A DNA stretch of 64,000 bases from Glycine soja (GCF_004193775.1 NC_041011.1:39749167-39813166); one strand, 5' to 3'. Positions 10,860-24,728 are shown, counted from the first letter of the stretch. Notes: generated by a model from the letters alone, not told the origin. Program-made: numbers and translations.

Positions 10860-13800
10860 GTCCGAGATTTACTCATGTAAAAGTGGGATATAACTGATTC
10901 TGTCTGCTGTTAACCATTGTGGCTAAATTTGAGGTTTTGATAGTGTTCTTTAGGCGTATAACTAAGTCTTCAATAAATTGGTTGATGTAGACAGCAAGGG
11001 ATCCAGTTTATGGAATCTCTTAGCAGTGGTTTGACAATATTTTTATCTAACCATTAACTTCTGTCAATGCAGTTGTTCATTAATTGCCTTAGTGCAAACT
11101 GCAAAGGCAGTTCGATGTAAACAAGAATCAAAATATAGCATGGTGGGTGATTATCCACTTAATACAGGAGCTTGGGGCGTTTTCTTCTCACCTGGCCAAT
11201 GATATTCATTGTGTGGACAAAATAGATGGCTTTACCTGTAATTCTGTAAATGTGTAGCATGCCATCATATTTATATTATTAGTGTACATGACAAATAATT
11301 AGCTAGTTGCCTACGTCCAACACGTACAAACGTTTTGTAAAGCATTTTATTCATTGTTAAAATTCTTTCCCGGGATTTAAAATATCAGCAGATTTGTTCC
11401 GGTGATTGTGATAGGAGGATCAATGATTCTTAGTAAAATATTAATTTGAAATATTTTAATTGGAAGTCGTTAACTTCATATTTTGATCTCTTAAAAAATA
11501 GCATATTCTTTTTTTGTTAGAATTTATTTTGATTATATTTGAAAATAAAATTGCATTGTAAGGTAATTACAATTAGAGGAAACTAGACTGAGAAAAACTA
11601 TCACTAAATTTATAAGAATGGTTTTTCTACGGTCATGATTTACAATAAAATATTGTGATGTTTAATTTATTAATTCACTTAATGAGAAAAGGATTGGTTG
11701 TGATTTAAATATTAAAATATTTTTTAATTTATTTTTTCTTTTTTTTTGTTTGAAATATTTCTTCAATTCATGTTTAAAAGACATTAATTTAGAAAATTTA
11801 TGCATTCTGCATACATATATAGAAAATGTTATATATATTGATGGTGTAAACTATCTAATGATAAATTATCATATATGAAAATTTCTTAATTTTTATAATA
11901 ATTATCTTAAAAATGATATCAATGATAATTTTGTATGAGTCGATATAAATTTTTTTACACAGACAAATAGTTATTAAATTTTATTTTAAAAGATAATAAA
12001 TTTATCGTTACTTTAATTAAATTAAATGGTAATGTAAATGTTTTTTTTATATTTTTAATCCTTTTTATTATAGTTAATGTATGATTTTGGTATTTAATGG
12101 TTTGTTTGAGTGATATTTTCTTGGGTAGGTTCTTAAGTAAATTCAATCGCTCATTTTTTTATTAATAAAGTCTCATATGATACTACCCTCATGTATAAAT
12201 TCAAATAGATGAAGGATATATGTAAACTATCATTAATAGAAAATAAATAGGAAAGAGATATATAACGTGTAGTCAAAATATTGCACTATCCTCATGTCTA
12301 AATATCAATAAAATAGATGAAGGGTATCATATAAAGTAATCCATTTCTCCTCTCTCTGTCCTCGTTTTCACTCACTTTTCCTTCTTAGCTAACAAACAAA
12401 ATGTTAATTTGTTTAAAAACTTGAAAATTTGAAATTACATATTGTTAAAATTGAAAGGGAAAAATATAATAGTTAAAATAAAATGGAGCGTAAATAGACA
12501 TACCCTTAGTGGAAGGTGAATAACCAAGTAATCCAACGTTGCAGACTTTGATATACTTTTCACCATCACCTACAGTCTGAATTTTTTTCCTTCCAAGCAA
12601 ACCCATTAGTGTTTTCCTAATGGCCTAGATTCTCCAGGGAAGAAGATATCTGTTCATAAAGTGTGACCTGCATAGCAAGTCCATTTAGTTACATTTTCGC
12701 TTTTGCAATAGTTATCTCAATCAGATTTCTTTTACTATATTTTTCTGTGTCTTTCTTTTGCTTTTCTTGGAAAGTTGATAGTCCATGTTTACAATTATTG
12801 AGAACGAAAAAGGTGCATTCCAGTGTTCACTATTCACTTGTAGTATTAAATAAATAAAAACTATATAAATGAATGCAATATTTCAAACTCTTTTCCCTGG
12901 AAATGATTGACATACATACACGCGTCTGTGAACTATTCTAGGGTGCATAAAGACTAATGACTTGATGGGTGCATAATTATCAAAAATAAAATTAAGTAGT
13001 TCCTTTATAACAAATAAAAACTATTAAAAATAGCTGTTTTTTTTTGTATAAAATGATATATATATAAAAAAAATGTGAAGCTTAAATGGGCTTTGTACGT
13101 TAATGACCATATGGCCCAAAGTTGTGTAGGCATGAGAGGTTTTCAATTTGTTATTTTGAGATGAAAAGAAAAAGAAAGGAAATAGGGTTATGATGTGTTG
13201 TGCCGTGTTGACGCCGTTACGTATGTTGTATGTATGTGGTACGATTATTATTGATGATTGGTGAGTTGCCGTCAGAAACAAGAATATGGCATCAGTGAAC
13301 GGCACGTATCCGTCACGCTGGGCCCCTTCTTCCAAGAATGGAATCATGTTCACGTACTACACCAATAGTACTACGGTCAACTCATGGCATTTTTTTTTTC
13401 GCTGGAAATCGTGCAAATTAAGTTTTATCTATAAAATATCACTACTAAGTAAGTAATGCTTTGTTCAGTGTTTTTTTTTTTTACAGGAATGCTTTGTTCA
13501 TTTAGATTAAGTAACATTGTTTATACAAAATGTTCTATGTTTACTCCAATGAAAAATGTCTAAAATCCACTGGTTTTAAGTATTATATGCATTCTGAGTT
13601 AGAAAAATGTATTATATGCATTCAAACTCTCAAGTTACTATGAATATAATAAAATTTTCAAGTATTAATATGCATTCTGAGTAATTAAATAAATAAATAA
13701 GTGCATAAATAAATAAATACTAAAACAGTCTGGGAGTTTGCTGAGCTCAAGTTACTATGTGTATATGACATTGACTCCCGTGTGGAATGGCAAGCAAAGA

Positions 13801-16041
13801 CAGGGCACTCGTAAATTTGAATCTTATTGGTAATGCTCTCGTGTTTGTAGCATCGCGTGTATTCTACGTTTTTTATTCTCTCACTGCTATTACTCTTTCT
13901 TTCTTTCTTTTTTTCTCTCAAAAATTGGTAGACATCTTAAACCTAGTTCATAAGAGAAAGAAATTGATCTTTCAAAAAAAGAGAGAGAAATAAAAAAAAA
14001 TGTTAATGAGGTGATGAGAGTAGAAAAATATTCACAACAACACATTACACTTTATTAAATTACTTAAAAGTAGAAAATTCTTATTAAAAATATTATTAAT
14101 ATATTTCTTAATTAATATACTTTTAGATGACTTGTTGATAGAGGTCTTTTTTTTTTCCTTTTCATCAATCATGTCGAGTGAAATAATAACTAATTTGCTT
14201 ATTTCCGGTTAATTATATGCATACATATAGTCTTTATTTTAATGAAACATATATATAGTATATTCATGCCTCCTAATTAATCAATTACCATATTTGATTA
14301 CTTTAACCAAACCCTTTTGCCAACACACTACCATCTTATTTCAGTATGTTAATTGTATAGTTTCTTGTTGGTGATTGAACAACGATAAGGTAACATCAAA
14401 GAGATTAAAACACTGTATTTACACACACACACATATATATATAATATGGTTCTAAATTTTTTTATAACATTATTTGTTTTACTCTGCCTCTTTCAGTCTC
14501 ATGTGTTTTTCTATCTTCTCTTTTTAGATGTATCTTTTTGTACAAAATTTATGTTCAAATAAAATTTCTCATAAGTTAGGGTTCCAATATAATAAAATGA
14601 TCGATGACATGGAAGAACCAAATATTGATTTGAGTGAGAATTTTTTGTCTTATAAAATCAGATTAAAAAGTTAAAAACCCTGGACCTTTTAGTGGTAAAC
14701 AACACCATTCCATTTCCCAAAACTAAAGAATTTCCACAAAACAAAGCACCTCACTTTCCCAAAGAACCTTGAAAATGGACATTTCTAGATCTACATCCCA
14801 CATGGGACTTGGATGAACGAGAGAGATCATGAAACAGAAAAAAAATGCCCAAACCTTCCATCAATCCCTATATATCACATTATTTATGAAAAATAACGTG
14901 ATGTTTGTTTAGGAAACCGAGTGAAGAGTGCTTTCCCAATTCCCTGTCTGTGTCTAACCTTGCTATATTATCATGTGTCAAAGGACCTCAAACCCAAAAC
15001 AGCTTCCTCATCATTCCCAACAACTCAATAATGCCCCCACACTCCATCACTTTCAAGTTGATAAAGTATGAAAAGCAAGAAACCTACATTAAAAACAAAA
15101 AAATATTGAAGTTATTATATAGTACACTTAATTTAAATAAATAAGCTACCACTACTCCATTATAGTAGTAGTATTTATTTATCTGATCTCGATTCTAAGA
15201 AGAAGAAAAAAATATTTCATGTACTTATTAAAAAAATTAATTAATTTTATTAAACTGTGTTATTTTTAATTAAAAAATAAATATTTTTTAGATTATTTTT
15301 TATTAAAATTTGATATTAAACATAAAAAATATTAAGTTTTATTATATAAAAGATATTTTAAAAATAATTTCATTACATGATTTAATGAATAATTGAGATT
15401 TATTTATATTTAAAAAAAATATTATTTATGTTCGAGACCCAGAAAGAAGAAGTATTTGAAATAGTCTCTCTTTCCCTTCAACAGTCACATTCCATGATAT
15501 TACACCACTAGTTAATAATAATGTTCATCAAGCTTATACAACCAATTAAGCACAGCGCATGTATGTTTCTAGTGTCTGAGTATATGTTTATATCATGCAT
15601 GCTGGTTCCATTACGTCAATGTGAAACAATCAGCTTTCTTCATTTATTTATTTCACTGTTGTAGGTTACCAGACTACATGTATGCGAGTGATGTAACCCT
15701 TTACAAGTAGTAGTAGCAGTATTGTTTTAATGTGAAGAAGGGTGAGAGAAAGAAAAAAAAATAATGTTTCTTTTCACAACAACCATCTGTTGCTGTTGGT
15801 TGCCAGTGATTTGGACTTGAAAGCGCCCATCTTTTCATGTCCATTTGACATTGATAGTTGATACATCACTTGGCTAGTTGATGTCTTCTTCTTTTGACTC
15901 TCTCTTTCTCTCTGCTACCTCCTCCTCTCCCTCCTGTTTCTTCATCGTTGTCAAGCACTGTGTTTAAGTCTTACTTAAAAGTTTAAACTTATTACTCATT
16001 CACCACTCACACAGAAAGAGAGCAACTCATAGATACAAGAA
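10860..16041. other. Intergenic, 5.2 kb, and promoter of the kelch gene
   Basis: Mostly AT-rich with scattered short homopolymer and (TA)n/(CA)n tracts, e.g. ACACACACACATATATATAT near 14422. The open frames at 13024-13353 (minus) and 14905-15144 (plus) have no recognisable domain. The last 130 bp before 16042 are CT-rich (about 15895-15945), which fits a promoter and 5' leader for the kelch gene. Confidence 0.5.
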
Positions 16042-19000
16042 ATGGGGTCTCTGGTTGCTGAAACAGCCATGAAGAAACCAATGTGGTTGTATCCAAAGGT
16101 TTTGGGTTTTAATCCTTCTGAAAGATGGGGACACTCTGCTTGCTTCTCTGGGGGGCTTATGTATGTCTTTGGGGTAAGAATGATGAAATTAATTTCTTTT
16201 TTTTTATTGAAAATTAAAATGATATTTTTTTTCTTTTTTATATTGTAGTTCCTAGTAATAACTTTTGAGTAGTTTATGGTGCTTGTTAATGGGTTGGCCT
16301 CATTTATGGTGTCTGAATTTCTCATTAGTCTTTACTTTTTTGGTGCTCTGGCTTGTGTTGTAATGTCTTCTTCATTACTGGGAGTTTACATTTTTGTGAT
16401 GTGCCCATTAATTTCACAAGCTCCTCCTTGTACTTCTTTCTTGCCTTCCCTGATTTATTATGGCTATCTTTGGTTAATAACAAAAACACTTTCTTCTCTG
16501 AATTTTAGTTTTTTCCTCATTTCTCTTGCTGCATATATTTCTTGGTGACAATTTGACTGAATTCATTTTTCTTTCTCTAATTAGTGAGACAATATATACC
16601 CGCTTGGGAGACGATCAACTTTCTGCTTTCTTGATATAGCTACATACACATTTCGTTTTTCCTCCTCCTTACGTTATGTTTCTCAATTTATAATATAAAA
16701 CATGCACTAAAAAAAAGTGCTTCCATGTCTTTTTAATCTTAGAAGTGAGAACCTCTTAATTAATTAATGATATGATTAGACTTATCTTCACTCTCTTGTC
16801 TTTTAGATGAATAACTTAGTCATTTACAAAACTTACATTTTATCTTGTTAAGCACAATTAAACCTTGGAGATTATTAGTGATGGAGGTCTAGCGCAATTG
16901 ATTGAGTAGGGTTTGTGAGTTATCGTAAATCTACTCATATTGTTTTCTATTTCTATGGATTAAAAAAAACTTGAAGATTATCATTTATCAATCTAGCTAG
17001 TTTGCTTTAAATTTGTTTTCAATTAACATAATGTTTCTTCAGGGCTGTTGTGGGGGGCTACATTTCGGAGATGTTCTGTGTTTGGACCTTGAAAAAATGG
17101 ATTGGAGCAAGCTTGCCACCACAGGTGAAAAGCCAGGCCCTAGAGATAGCCACAGTGCTGTTCTTGTAGGGCACAAAATGATAGTTTTTGGTGGCACAAA
17201 TGGGTTGAAGAAGGTGAATGACACTCATATATTGGACCTTGTTACCAAGGAGTGGTTTCGTCCAAAATGTGAAGGGACTCCTCCTTCTCCAAGGGAAAGT
17301 CACACTGCAACCCTAGTTGGGGATGAAAGACTAGTGATTTTTGGTGGCAGTGGAGAAGGTGAGGCAAACTATTTGAATGATTTGCATGTTCTAGACCTTC
17401 GAACCATGAGGTGGACTTCTCCTACGGTCAAAGGTGATTTTCCTGTGCCTAGGGACAGTCACAGCACTCTTGCAATTGGGAACAAGCTTATTATGTATGG
17501 TGGAGACTGTGGTGATCAGTATCAGGGTGATGTTAATGTTCTTGACATGGATACGATGAGTTGGTCAAGGGTATGGTTTTTTTTTCTCTTGTTGTTTCTA
17601 TAGTTTGTTTGTTTGTATGCAACTGAAACACCAAGGATCATGTTTTCAAGTTTTCGCCTGCATGGGACTTAAACAATCAATGGCTTTCCTTGCAATTTGA
17701 TGACAGTTGAGAATTCAAGGTTCTTCCCCAGGAGTCAGGGCAGGCCATGCGGCTGTGAATATTGGAACCAAGGCAAGTTCTTTTCAGATGCAACATTTTT
17801 TTTCTTTTTCTGTTATGACGATCTTCAATTTCTTTGCAACTTGGTTTTTACTTAATATATGGTACTATTTGAAACTTAACCTCGAATGCAAGTTCTTGGA
17901 GGTTCTAATTTCTAAGGTTTAAGAATTGGTTCTTACTTAGAGGAGTTTGACATGGCTTCTAATTGTAACAAGTTCTTATTAAAATAAAATAAAATTATGA
18001 AATAAATGTTTATTTTAATAAAATAAACATTAAAATAATTAATTTTTTATTTTTTTAATATGTTTGTCATTAAAAAAACAATTTTCTGTTTATTTTAAAA
18101 AATAAATCTATCTACTTATTTTTTTTAAAAAATTAAGATTAAACAAACTAATCCAATACATGAGACTAGTTTTAAGTTCTTAAATGATTGCAATATAGGA
18201 GTAGGAAATATTAAATTTTTTAAATAGTGACATAGTAAAGTCCAAAACCTGCACTATTTAAGATTCTCTAAGAAGATGAAAATTTTCATGATTAATTTAC
18301 AGATCTACATCATTGGAGGGGTAGGAGATAAACGTTATTATAATGACATATGGGTCTTTGATATCTGCACTTGTTCGTGGACTCAGCTTGATATTCGTGG
18401 TCAACAACCACAGGGTCGGTTTTCTCACACAGCTGTTGTTGCAGACATGGATATTGCCATATATGGCGGGTTGGTTGGTTCCCATTTACTACAATTTATT
18501 AGTTAATAAATGTGACTATGACAATTCCTATTTTGTTTTCTACAGTATTTCCTTCTGCATATCAGATTTTCTTTTCGATATCTTTATTTATTTATTTATT
18601 GGTAATTTATTTATCAGTAAATGTTAATAGAAAAGATCGAACTCATGACTTTTGTTTCTTTTCTTCTTTTTTAAGTATCCAACCAACTTCATATCTCCTT
18701 TCTTTTTGATATCTTTGTTTTTGACTTGTAGCAGGTGTGGGGAAGATGAGCGTCCTTTGAACGAATTGTTAGTGTTGCAGCTTGGAGCAGAGCATCCAAA
18801 TGGGCGTTACAACATTTCCATGTGCAAAGTTTTTGGAACTTGTTGGAACCATGAAAAGAGGACCATACCTGGAGGAGCAGATACCAACTCGGTACAAAAG
18901 CTCGTGTAGCAATGTTGTTATAAGTTCTTGTTGATGTGATAATTTATTTCTTTTTCAAAAGAAGAACTAATTAACAATGTTGTTTTAAAGCAGACAACTC

Positions 19001-20468
19001 CACGCAATGGGAATAATAATATGGAAGTCTTGGGTAAATGGGCTTATGAAGTTGTATCGGATAAAGTGAACCCTTGTCACTTTGATTCTGGTGGGTTAAG
19101 ACTTTTTTAACCTCACTTCACTTCTAGGAGAAATTGTTATATAGTCATGGACCATCACGTATTCATGGTCTCAATCAATCTCTACTGACATGTAATGTTT
19201 TTCAACTTATGAGAAAGAATTAATAGCATTTCACTGTGTCATTGTGGAGAATGATTGAAATCATGATGGTCTCGGACCATGTAATAATCTCTTCACGTTT
19301 ACGTGCAACCTGAGAGAATCATGGATTTATTGACCAAAAAATTGTGATTCTATGCAGGCACATCACAACAGAAGAGGAGGAGAATTGCTATTGCAAAGGT
19401 GTGGGATGTTGAATCAGAACAAGAAGAACATTCTCTTTCACTGTCCCAGCATTCATCTCCATCTCAATCTGATCAAGAACAGACCCCAGGTCAAAAATCA
19501 AATGTTTCTGTCATGGATGCTCAGAGTTATCATTGGTTCAAACAGATCAATAAAAGTCCAAGCTATTGCCAGCTTGACAATATCCCAAGTAATAACACAG
19601 CTTTGAAGAATATCACACAACGAAGTGTTCATCTCATAGAAAATCAACCAAAACAAGAACATTATCTTCATGTTGATGAGGATCGAAAAGGAGCTCGACA
19701 TACTCAACACCTGGTGGATCCTTTGCTTTCAAATTTTGGAATTTCACTCTGCTGAAATATTTTTTCTCTTATTATTGTTAGTTAATCGTTTTTTCATTTT
19801 GGATTTTGCATCCTAGATTGGTGCTGAAGTTCGGGGGAAAGTTGATGGAGCCTTTGATTCAGGTTTACTCATGACTGCAGCTGTGAATGGAAGAGTTTTC
19901 AGAGGAGTATTATTTGCACCAGTAAGCTTTTGAACCGTAGTTCCCTAAAATACTTTGGACAAATTACTATAGGGTGCAAGACTACCATGATCCTAACCAA
20001 TTTTTTTTAGGTGACACATAACTGAGTCTTATTAACTCTTTTAAATTGAAAATCTTAATTACATGTTACGTGAAAATTGGACGAGATCATGAACATTTGA
20101 TAGTGTCAGACTATATAATAATTTCTCGACGATTTGATTATAGTGCGAGCGATGTAACAGAAAAATGTATGTATGATCAGGGAGCAGGAGTATTCTCCAC
20201 AAGTGTTGAGCCAAAGTGTTCTGTATCATGTTCATTTCCCTCCACTCAACCATTTATGAACTCAAATCATCATGTGAGGGATTCTCAGCAAGTAGCAAAT
20301 TGTTCGCGTGCAGAGCCCTGCCACGGCATAAGCCAACCTGTGCTAGCTCAGCCAACACCAATCATGAGAGGCACTACTGTGTCTTTAGCCAAAGAGCATA
20401 AAGTGAGGAGTGACCTTCAAGGGTTGGTTTTGACACTTGGAGGGCCTGCAAGTGGAAACCATGCTTGA
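16042..20468 (+). CDS. Kelch-repeat beta-propeller protein with C-terminal plant module
   Basis: Nine exons: 16042-16173, 17043-17570, 17707-17772, 18303-18469, 18735-18891, 18994-19090, 19358-19713, 19817-19921, 20181-20468; 1896 nt, 631 aa. Residues about 25-310 hold six kelch repeats: six hydrophobic-Gly-Gly turns (FGG, FGG, FGG, YGG, IGG, YGG), each preceded by R.SH/GH/FSH motifs and followed by a D..W strand, so a six-bladed propeller is expected. Then come a basic QKRRR cluster (387-391, possible nuclear signal), a low-complexity Ser/Gln linker, and at about 502-536 a conserved-looking module (GAEVRGKVDGAFDSG ... FRGVLFAP). No acyl-CoA-binding domain is present although related kelch proteins are sometimes named that way. 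Kelch propellers bind partner proteins; the partner is unknown. Intron 3 has a GC donor, and introns 4 and 5 end in NAGNAG. Confidence 0.9.
16882..16970 (+). repeat. SINE-like element inside intron 1 of the kelch gene
   Basis: Begins near TGGAGGTCTAGCGCAATTGA, which resembles a tRNA A-box (TAGCNCARTTGG). It is alignable with 5318-5402 through TGAGTTAT, TAAATCT and TTTTCTATT and ends in an A run. Suggests a short tRNA-derived SINE; the B-box is not clear. Confidence 0.4.
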
Positions 20469-21393
20469 TCCTTAGGTGACTTGTTGGAAATTAAGGTTAA
20501 TAAGGTTCATGTAAATTTTGGAAATAATCCTTTGTACTGCAATGGTTATGCATTTGAGGGATTAACCATGGGTTGTGTAATACTAGTATTTGGTAACTTA
20601 GATCTATATTTGATTATGTATTAGCGGGAAGAGTAATGTTATATTTTTCTATAAAATCTTCCTGATACTTTAACGTGTTTAATGTTTTTAAAATTTTAAA
20701 CAGTATTTATTATTCACTTTATCTAAAAGTATATATGTATGAAGATTGAGGATTGATAAAAGATTTTATAAAATTCAGAGCTATTCTTTTTATATTCAAA
20801 ATGGCCAAGAAACTATTAGGTAGTTTAGGATTATTATATTTTTTACTAATTTTTATGTTATATTTAATTGAATGTTATTATTTTTTCTTGCATGTTGAAA
20901 AAATTAAGTACATGTTACATTGAAGTCGGTTGAAAATTTGAAATCATAGACGATGATGATCAAGAATTACGTAATAATTTATACTTGAAAAGAGCTAATA
21001 ACATATTTGGGTGATTATCATAAAAAAAAAATCACTTGAAATCAGAATGCTGACAAACTTTGAGTCAAACAATAATAAGGGAAAAAATAATTCTTTTCTC
21101 TAAACAGCTTTTTTTTTTTTAGAATTCTCTAAACTTAGCTACTAGTGAAATAATTCACTCTTTTATAATTATAAACATCCAGGGACGGATCCACTTATGG
21201 TTTAGTGGGGTAATGGTCCCCACTAAATTTATTTATTTTATTTATAGTAATAAAAAATTATTCCTATCTGAAAAAAATAGATATTATTCTTATAAGATAA
21301 TTTTTTTAAAATATGTATCAAAAATATAAGAAATAACAAAGACAGAATAAATTGATATTAATTTTATTATTTTATCCTTTTAACTTTTAGATT
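20469..21393. other. 3' flank of the kelch gene and AT-rich intergenic DNA
   Basis: The first few hundred bases are probably 3' UTR. At 21182-21230 a block containing GGGACGGATCCACTT ... GGTCCCCACTAAAT looks like a transposon terminus but has no clear partner. Confidence 0.4.
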
Positions 21394-21675
21394 TAATTAT
21401 TATTTTATTCCTCTAATTTTTTTTTAGGTTCAGTTTGATCTCTTTAATTTTAAAATATTCAATTAGATCCTGTAGTTTTTAGAATGAATTCAATTTGATC
21501 TCCTTTTTCTTTCACCATGTCTGAATGTTTTCAAAAAAAGAGACCAAATTAAATTCAATTTAAAAAAAAAGAACCTAATTGGAAATTTTAAAAATAAAAG
21601 AATTAAAATGAATCTAATATATATAAATTAAGTGATCAAATTAAACCTAAAAAATAGAGGATCAAAATAATAACT
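21394..21675. mobile_element. MITE with long terminal inverted repeats, about 280 bp
   Basis: Left arm ATTATTATTTTATTCCTCTA...GGTTCAGTTTGATC pairs with right arm GATCAAATTAAACCTA...AGAGGATCAAAATAATAA. Arms of roughly 130 bp meet near 21535. Non-coding. Ends are approximate and no target duplication was fixed. Confidence 0.6.
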
Positions 21676-24600
21676 TAGTTTAAAATGTTCCAACTCCTCT
21701 TATAGACCTCAACACAGCACAATAAATCATTTACTAATTTATGCTATATGTTTTCATTTGAGTGATTTTATCATAATTCTTAAATAAAGCAAGAAATGGA
21801 TTAAAAAAGTTTGTCATTTAAGATATTTTTATGTAATTAATTTTGAGAAGAATAAAATGTATAATCCCATGAGAAAAAATAATAGTTGATTATTATTTAG
21901 TTACATACATAGATATATATTTATTTACAATATTTACAATGAAATAATCACATAGTATTTTCAATGAAAAATTAATAAAAGATTATTGTAATTTTAAGAA
22001 ATTCAAATATTTTGAATTATTCTTTTTAATGACATCATATATTTTGTATAATCTTACAATATTTTTATTTTATAAAAATATTATAAATTATTTGTTGTTG
22101 TGAGTAAGAAAAATTTCTGGATGCATGAGTGTAAGCATCTCATGATAAGTTAAAATAGGTACGCATAATTCAAATATCAAGAATCAAGATCATTACTTTA
22201 CCGAATTCTGATTAGTATGTTGGTGTCTCTGCAAGTATGTCTCCCCTCATCTCCAATGCACGAAAAAGACAACATTGACTAAACCCAAAGGAAGCATCTT
22301 GCAAACCCATTGAACCAATCCTTCATATCTTTATATGTATTTTTATTCTTACATAATTAAGTGTACATCTCACTGTGTCTCTTTTAATTTTAAAAATAAA
22401 TAAAATTATTTATACTTTCTTGTCTTTAGAATTTCATGCAATGGATTGGGTAATTATTTTATAGTTACTGGGGGGAAATCACTATAAACGACAAAATAGT
22501 GAAATACCATGAGTCAATAGGCTAAAATTGACACAGGCACAGTTTGAATATTTGAGTATTCATTAATTAGCCATATACTATGGTACGAACTCGCCTTTAT
22601 TTGCTGCAACATAAAACTCATGTTTACAAGGACATTTACAGTAACATTCACTCGCTTCTACACGTACAAACTCGACAGAGTTGGTATAAAAATTTTAAAT
22701 TAATTTTTTCGACATAATTATTGTTAAAAAAAATATCATTTAGATTTATAAAAATTACTTTTTTCAATGAATTATTGATCTAAACATATCAATATTTTTC
22801 AGTATAAATTTAATCATTTGATTGTTGTTTATCTTTTATATAATCTTATTTGCATTGTTCAATCATGGACCTACGATCATGAATTGACAATTCTATAAAA
22901 AGCTTAATAAAATGATAAGATAAAGATATACGAATGATTGCTATATCATGTCTCTAGCAGGATTCTTTATGTAAAGGCTAGTTTGGAGTGTGGATAATGC
23001 ATAGACATTCCTTGTGCTCGAATTCAACTTGTTTTGGTTGTGTATCTATCTCTTCATTTGTGAGAAGTGAAGTGAACCTCCTTTACATCCTGTCTCTAGG
23101 GGGCCTTGAGTTTGCTTTGGTATCCTTGGAAGTAGCTTTACTTCTTTGATCTTTGTTTCTCAAAGTTTGAGGCAAAAAAATATCATGGTACTACTAGCTT
23201 GAATCAAAATAAGTGCTCTCCTTCACTTCAACTATTTTTTCATGTGATCTTGCCTATCGGTGGGGCCGGCCCTAACCTAAAGCAAGTGATGATATTTTAC
23301 AAAATAGTAAAGAAGTTATATTAATTAGTTAGTAATATTTAAAGTAATTATGTGGGGGGGGGGGGGGGGGGGAAGTTAGGTTATCTTTTGAATAAATTTG
23401 AAAAAAGAAAAACATGTGGGGGCTTAACAGTTGATAATTGGCACATGCTTCTACTTGCTTGGTAAAGAAAAATAAAGTGTGTCAACTTAAACAGTGAGCA
23501 GCACGTAGTGGTGCAAAGGAGGAAATTAGGTAAAAAAAACATACATGATACATGCACACCACATATAAACATATCACATTCACATATATATTGCACATGC
23601 TCTGGTTGATTGATTCTGTGTTCTAAATTTCATTTGTTACCGAAGATGAAGATAGTATAAAAAAATAGTGAGAGTATGAGACGTAAGAGAGGACAAAAAA
23701 AAACAGTAGTTACGAAATGATATTAGTGGTAAATGGTAACGCATTGATTTGATTCTGAGTTGTATGGAAACAGTGCAGACAGAGTCGTGGTACGAAGGGT
23801 GGGGATTAGTGGGCCTCGCAGTTACAGTTTCACACAACAGAAATTTCCCCCGTGCATTCCGCGCGATGCTGCCTTTGTGTCTTCTAACGAGGCTCCAAAC
23901 CCAATCTAATATAAATTCAATTCTAATTTTGTTTCTTATAGTAAAATATGCTATTTTGATTATCTAATTTCATTTTTTTTCTCAGTGTTAAGGGAGCTAG
24001 AGAGTCTAATCTCCTAATACGAAAATTAATCCAACTTCTAACTATATGTTTAATAGTCATAATTATTTTTCAACCATATAATATATACCGTGTTAATTGA
24101 TATCATTTTATATATCACTACAAAATAATGTATTTTGTTTTAAAAATATTATACTTCATTTTTTAAATACTATATAATATAAAGGTAACCATGCATATAT
24201 TTTGATAATAAAATCTTATCAACAAAATCGATAGATATATGATGACCCAACAAATACTAAATGTCATCTAATTAAAAATATCACTCAAAATTATTATTTT
24301 TAATGTGATACACTTTCAAGTAAAATAATTATAATTATAATTAATTTAGACATACATATTAACTATCAATATATAAAAAAGATATTGAGATAATTAATGT
24401 ATTTATATAAAATATAGTGTAGTTGCATCATAAATTTGTAATAATAATTGAAAATGTGTTGATAAAGGACGTGATTAAGAAGAAACTTAAAAAATAAGTA
24501 CTTAAACTTAATAAAAAAAATACTAAAATATAACTTTTCATTGGTAAACAATGATCAAACCGAAATTCAAATTTACGATGTCATATGTACTCTTTCAATC

Positions 24601-24728
24601 TCATTATTAGGTCAATCCTATAGTATAGTGGACTAAAATACAACTGCACCTATGACTATTTGTAAACTTGCAATGTTAATCGAAATAATAACTGAAATAA
24701 TACCTCAAAAAAAGAAATTGAAATAAAT
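21676..24728. other. Intergenic, 3 kb
   Basis: AT-rich. Near 23262 a GGGGCCGGCCCTAACC block looks like a transposon end. The short open frames around 23381-23967 do not look coding. The poly-G run in this stretch is listed separately. Confidence 0.45.
23354..23372 (+). repeat. Homopolymer of 19 G
   Basis: An uninterrupted G19 run. Unusually long for AT-rich plant DNA, and able to form a G-quadruplex. Exact length is easily mis-sequenced. Confidence 0.9.

Noticed and set aside
13024..13353. 109-codon minus-strand frame in the intergenic region before the kelch gene
   Set aside because: Composition is slightly less AT-rich than around it, but there is no recognisable motif, no splice partners and a low-complexity tail (FFFFSSQ).
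17039..17303. Minus-strand frames opposite kelch exon 2
   Set aside because: Complementary to a confident exon, no independent motif.
16042..20468. Naming the kelch protein an acyl-CoA-binding protein
   Set aside because: No ACB domain is present at either end; only the kelch propeller is shared with that group.
21182..21230. GGGACGGATCC... block resembling a transposon terminus
   Set aside because: No inverted partner or target duplication found nearby; kept only as a note.
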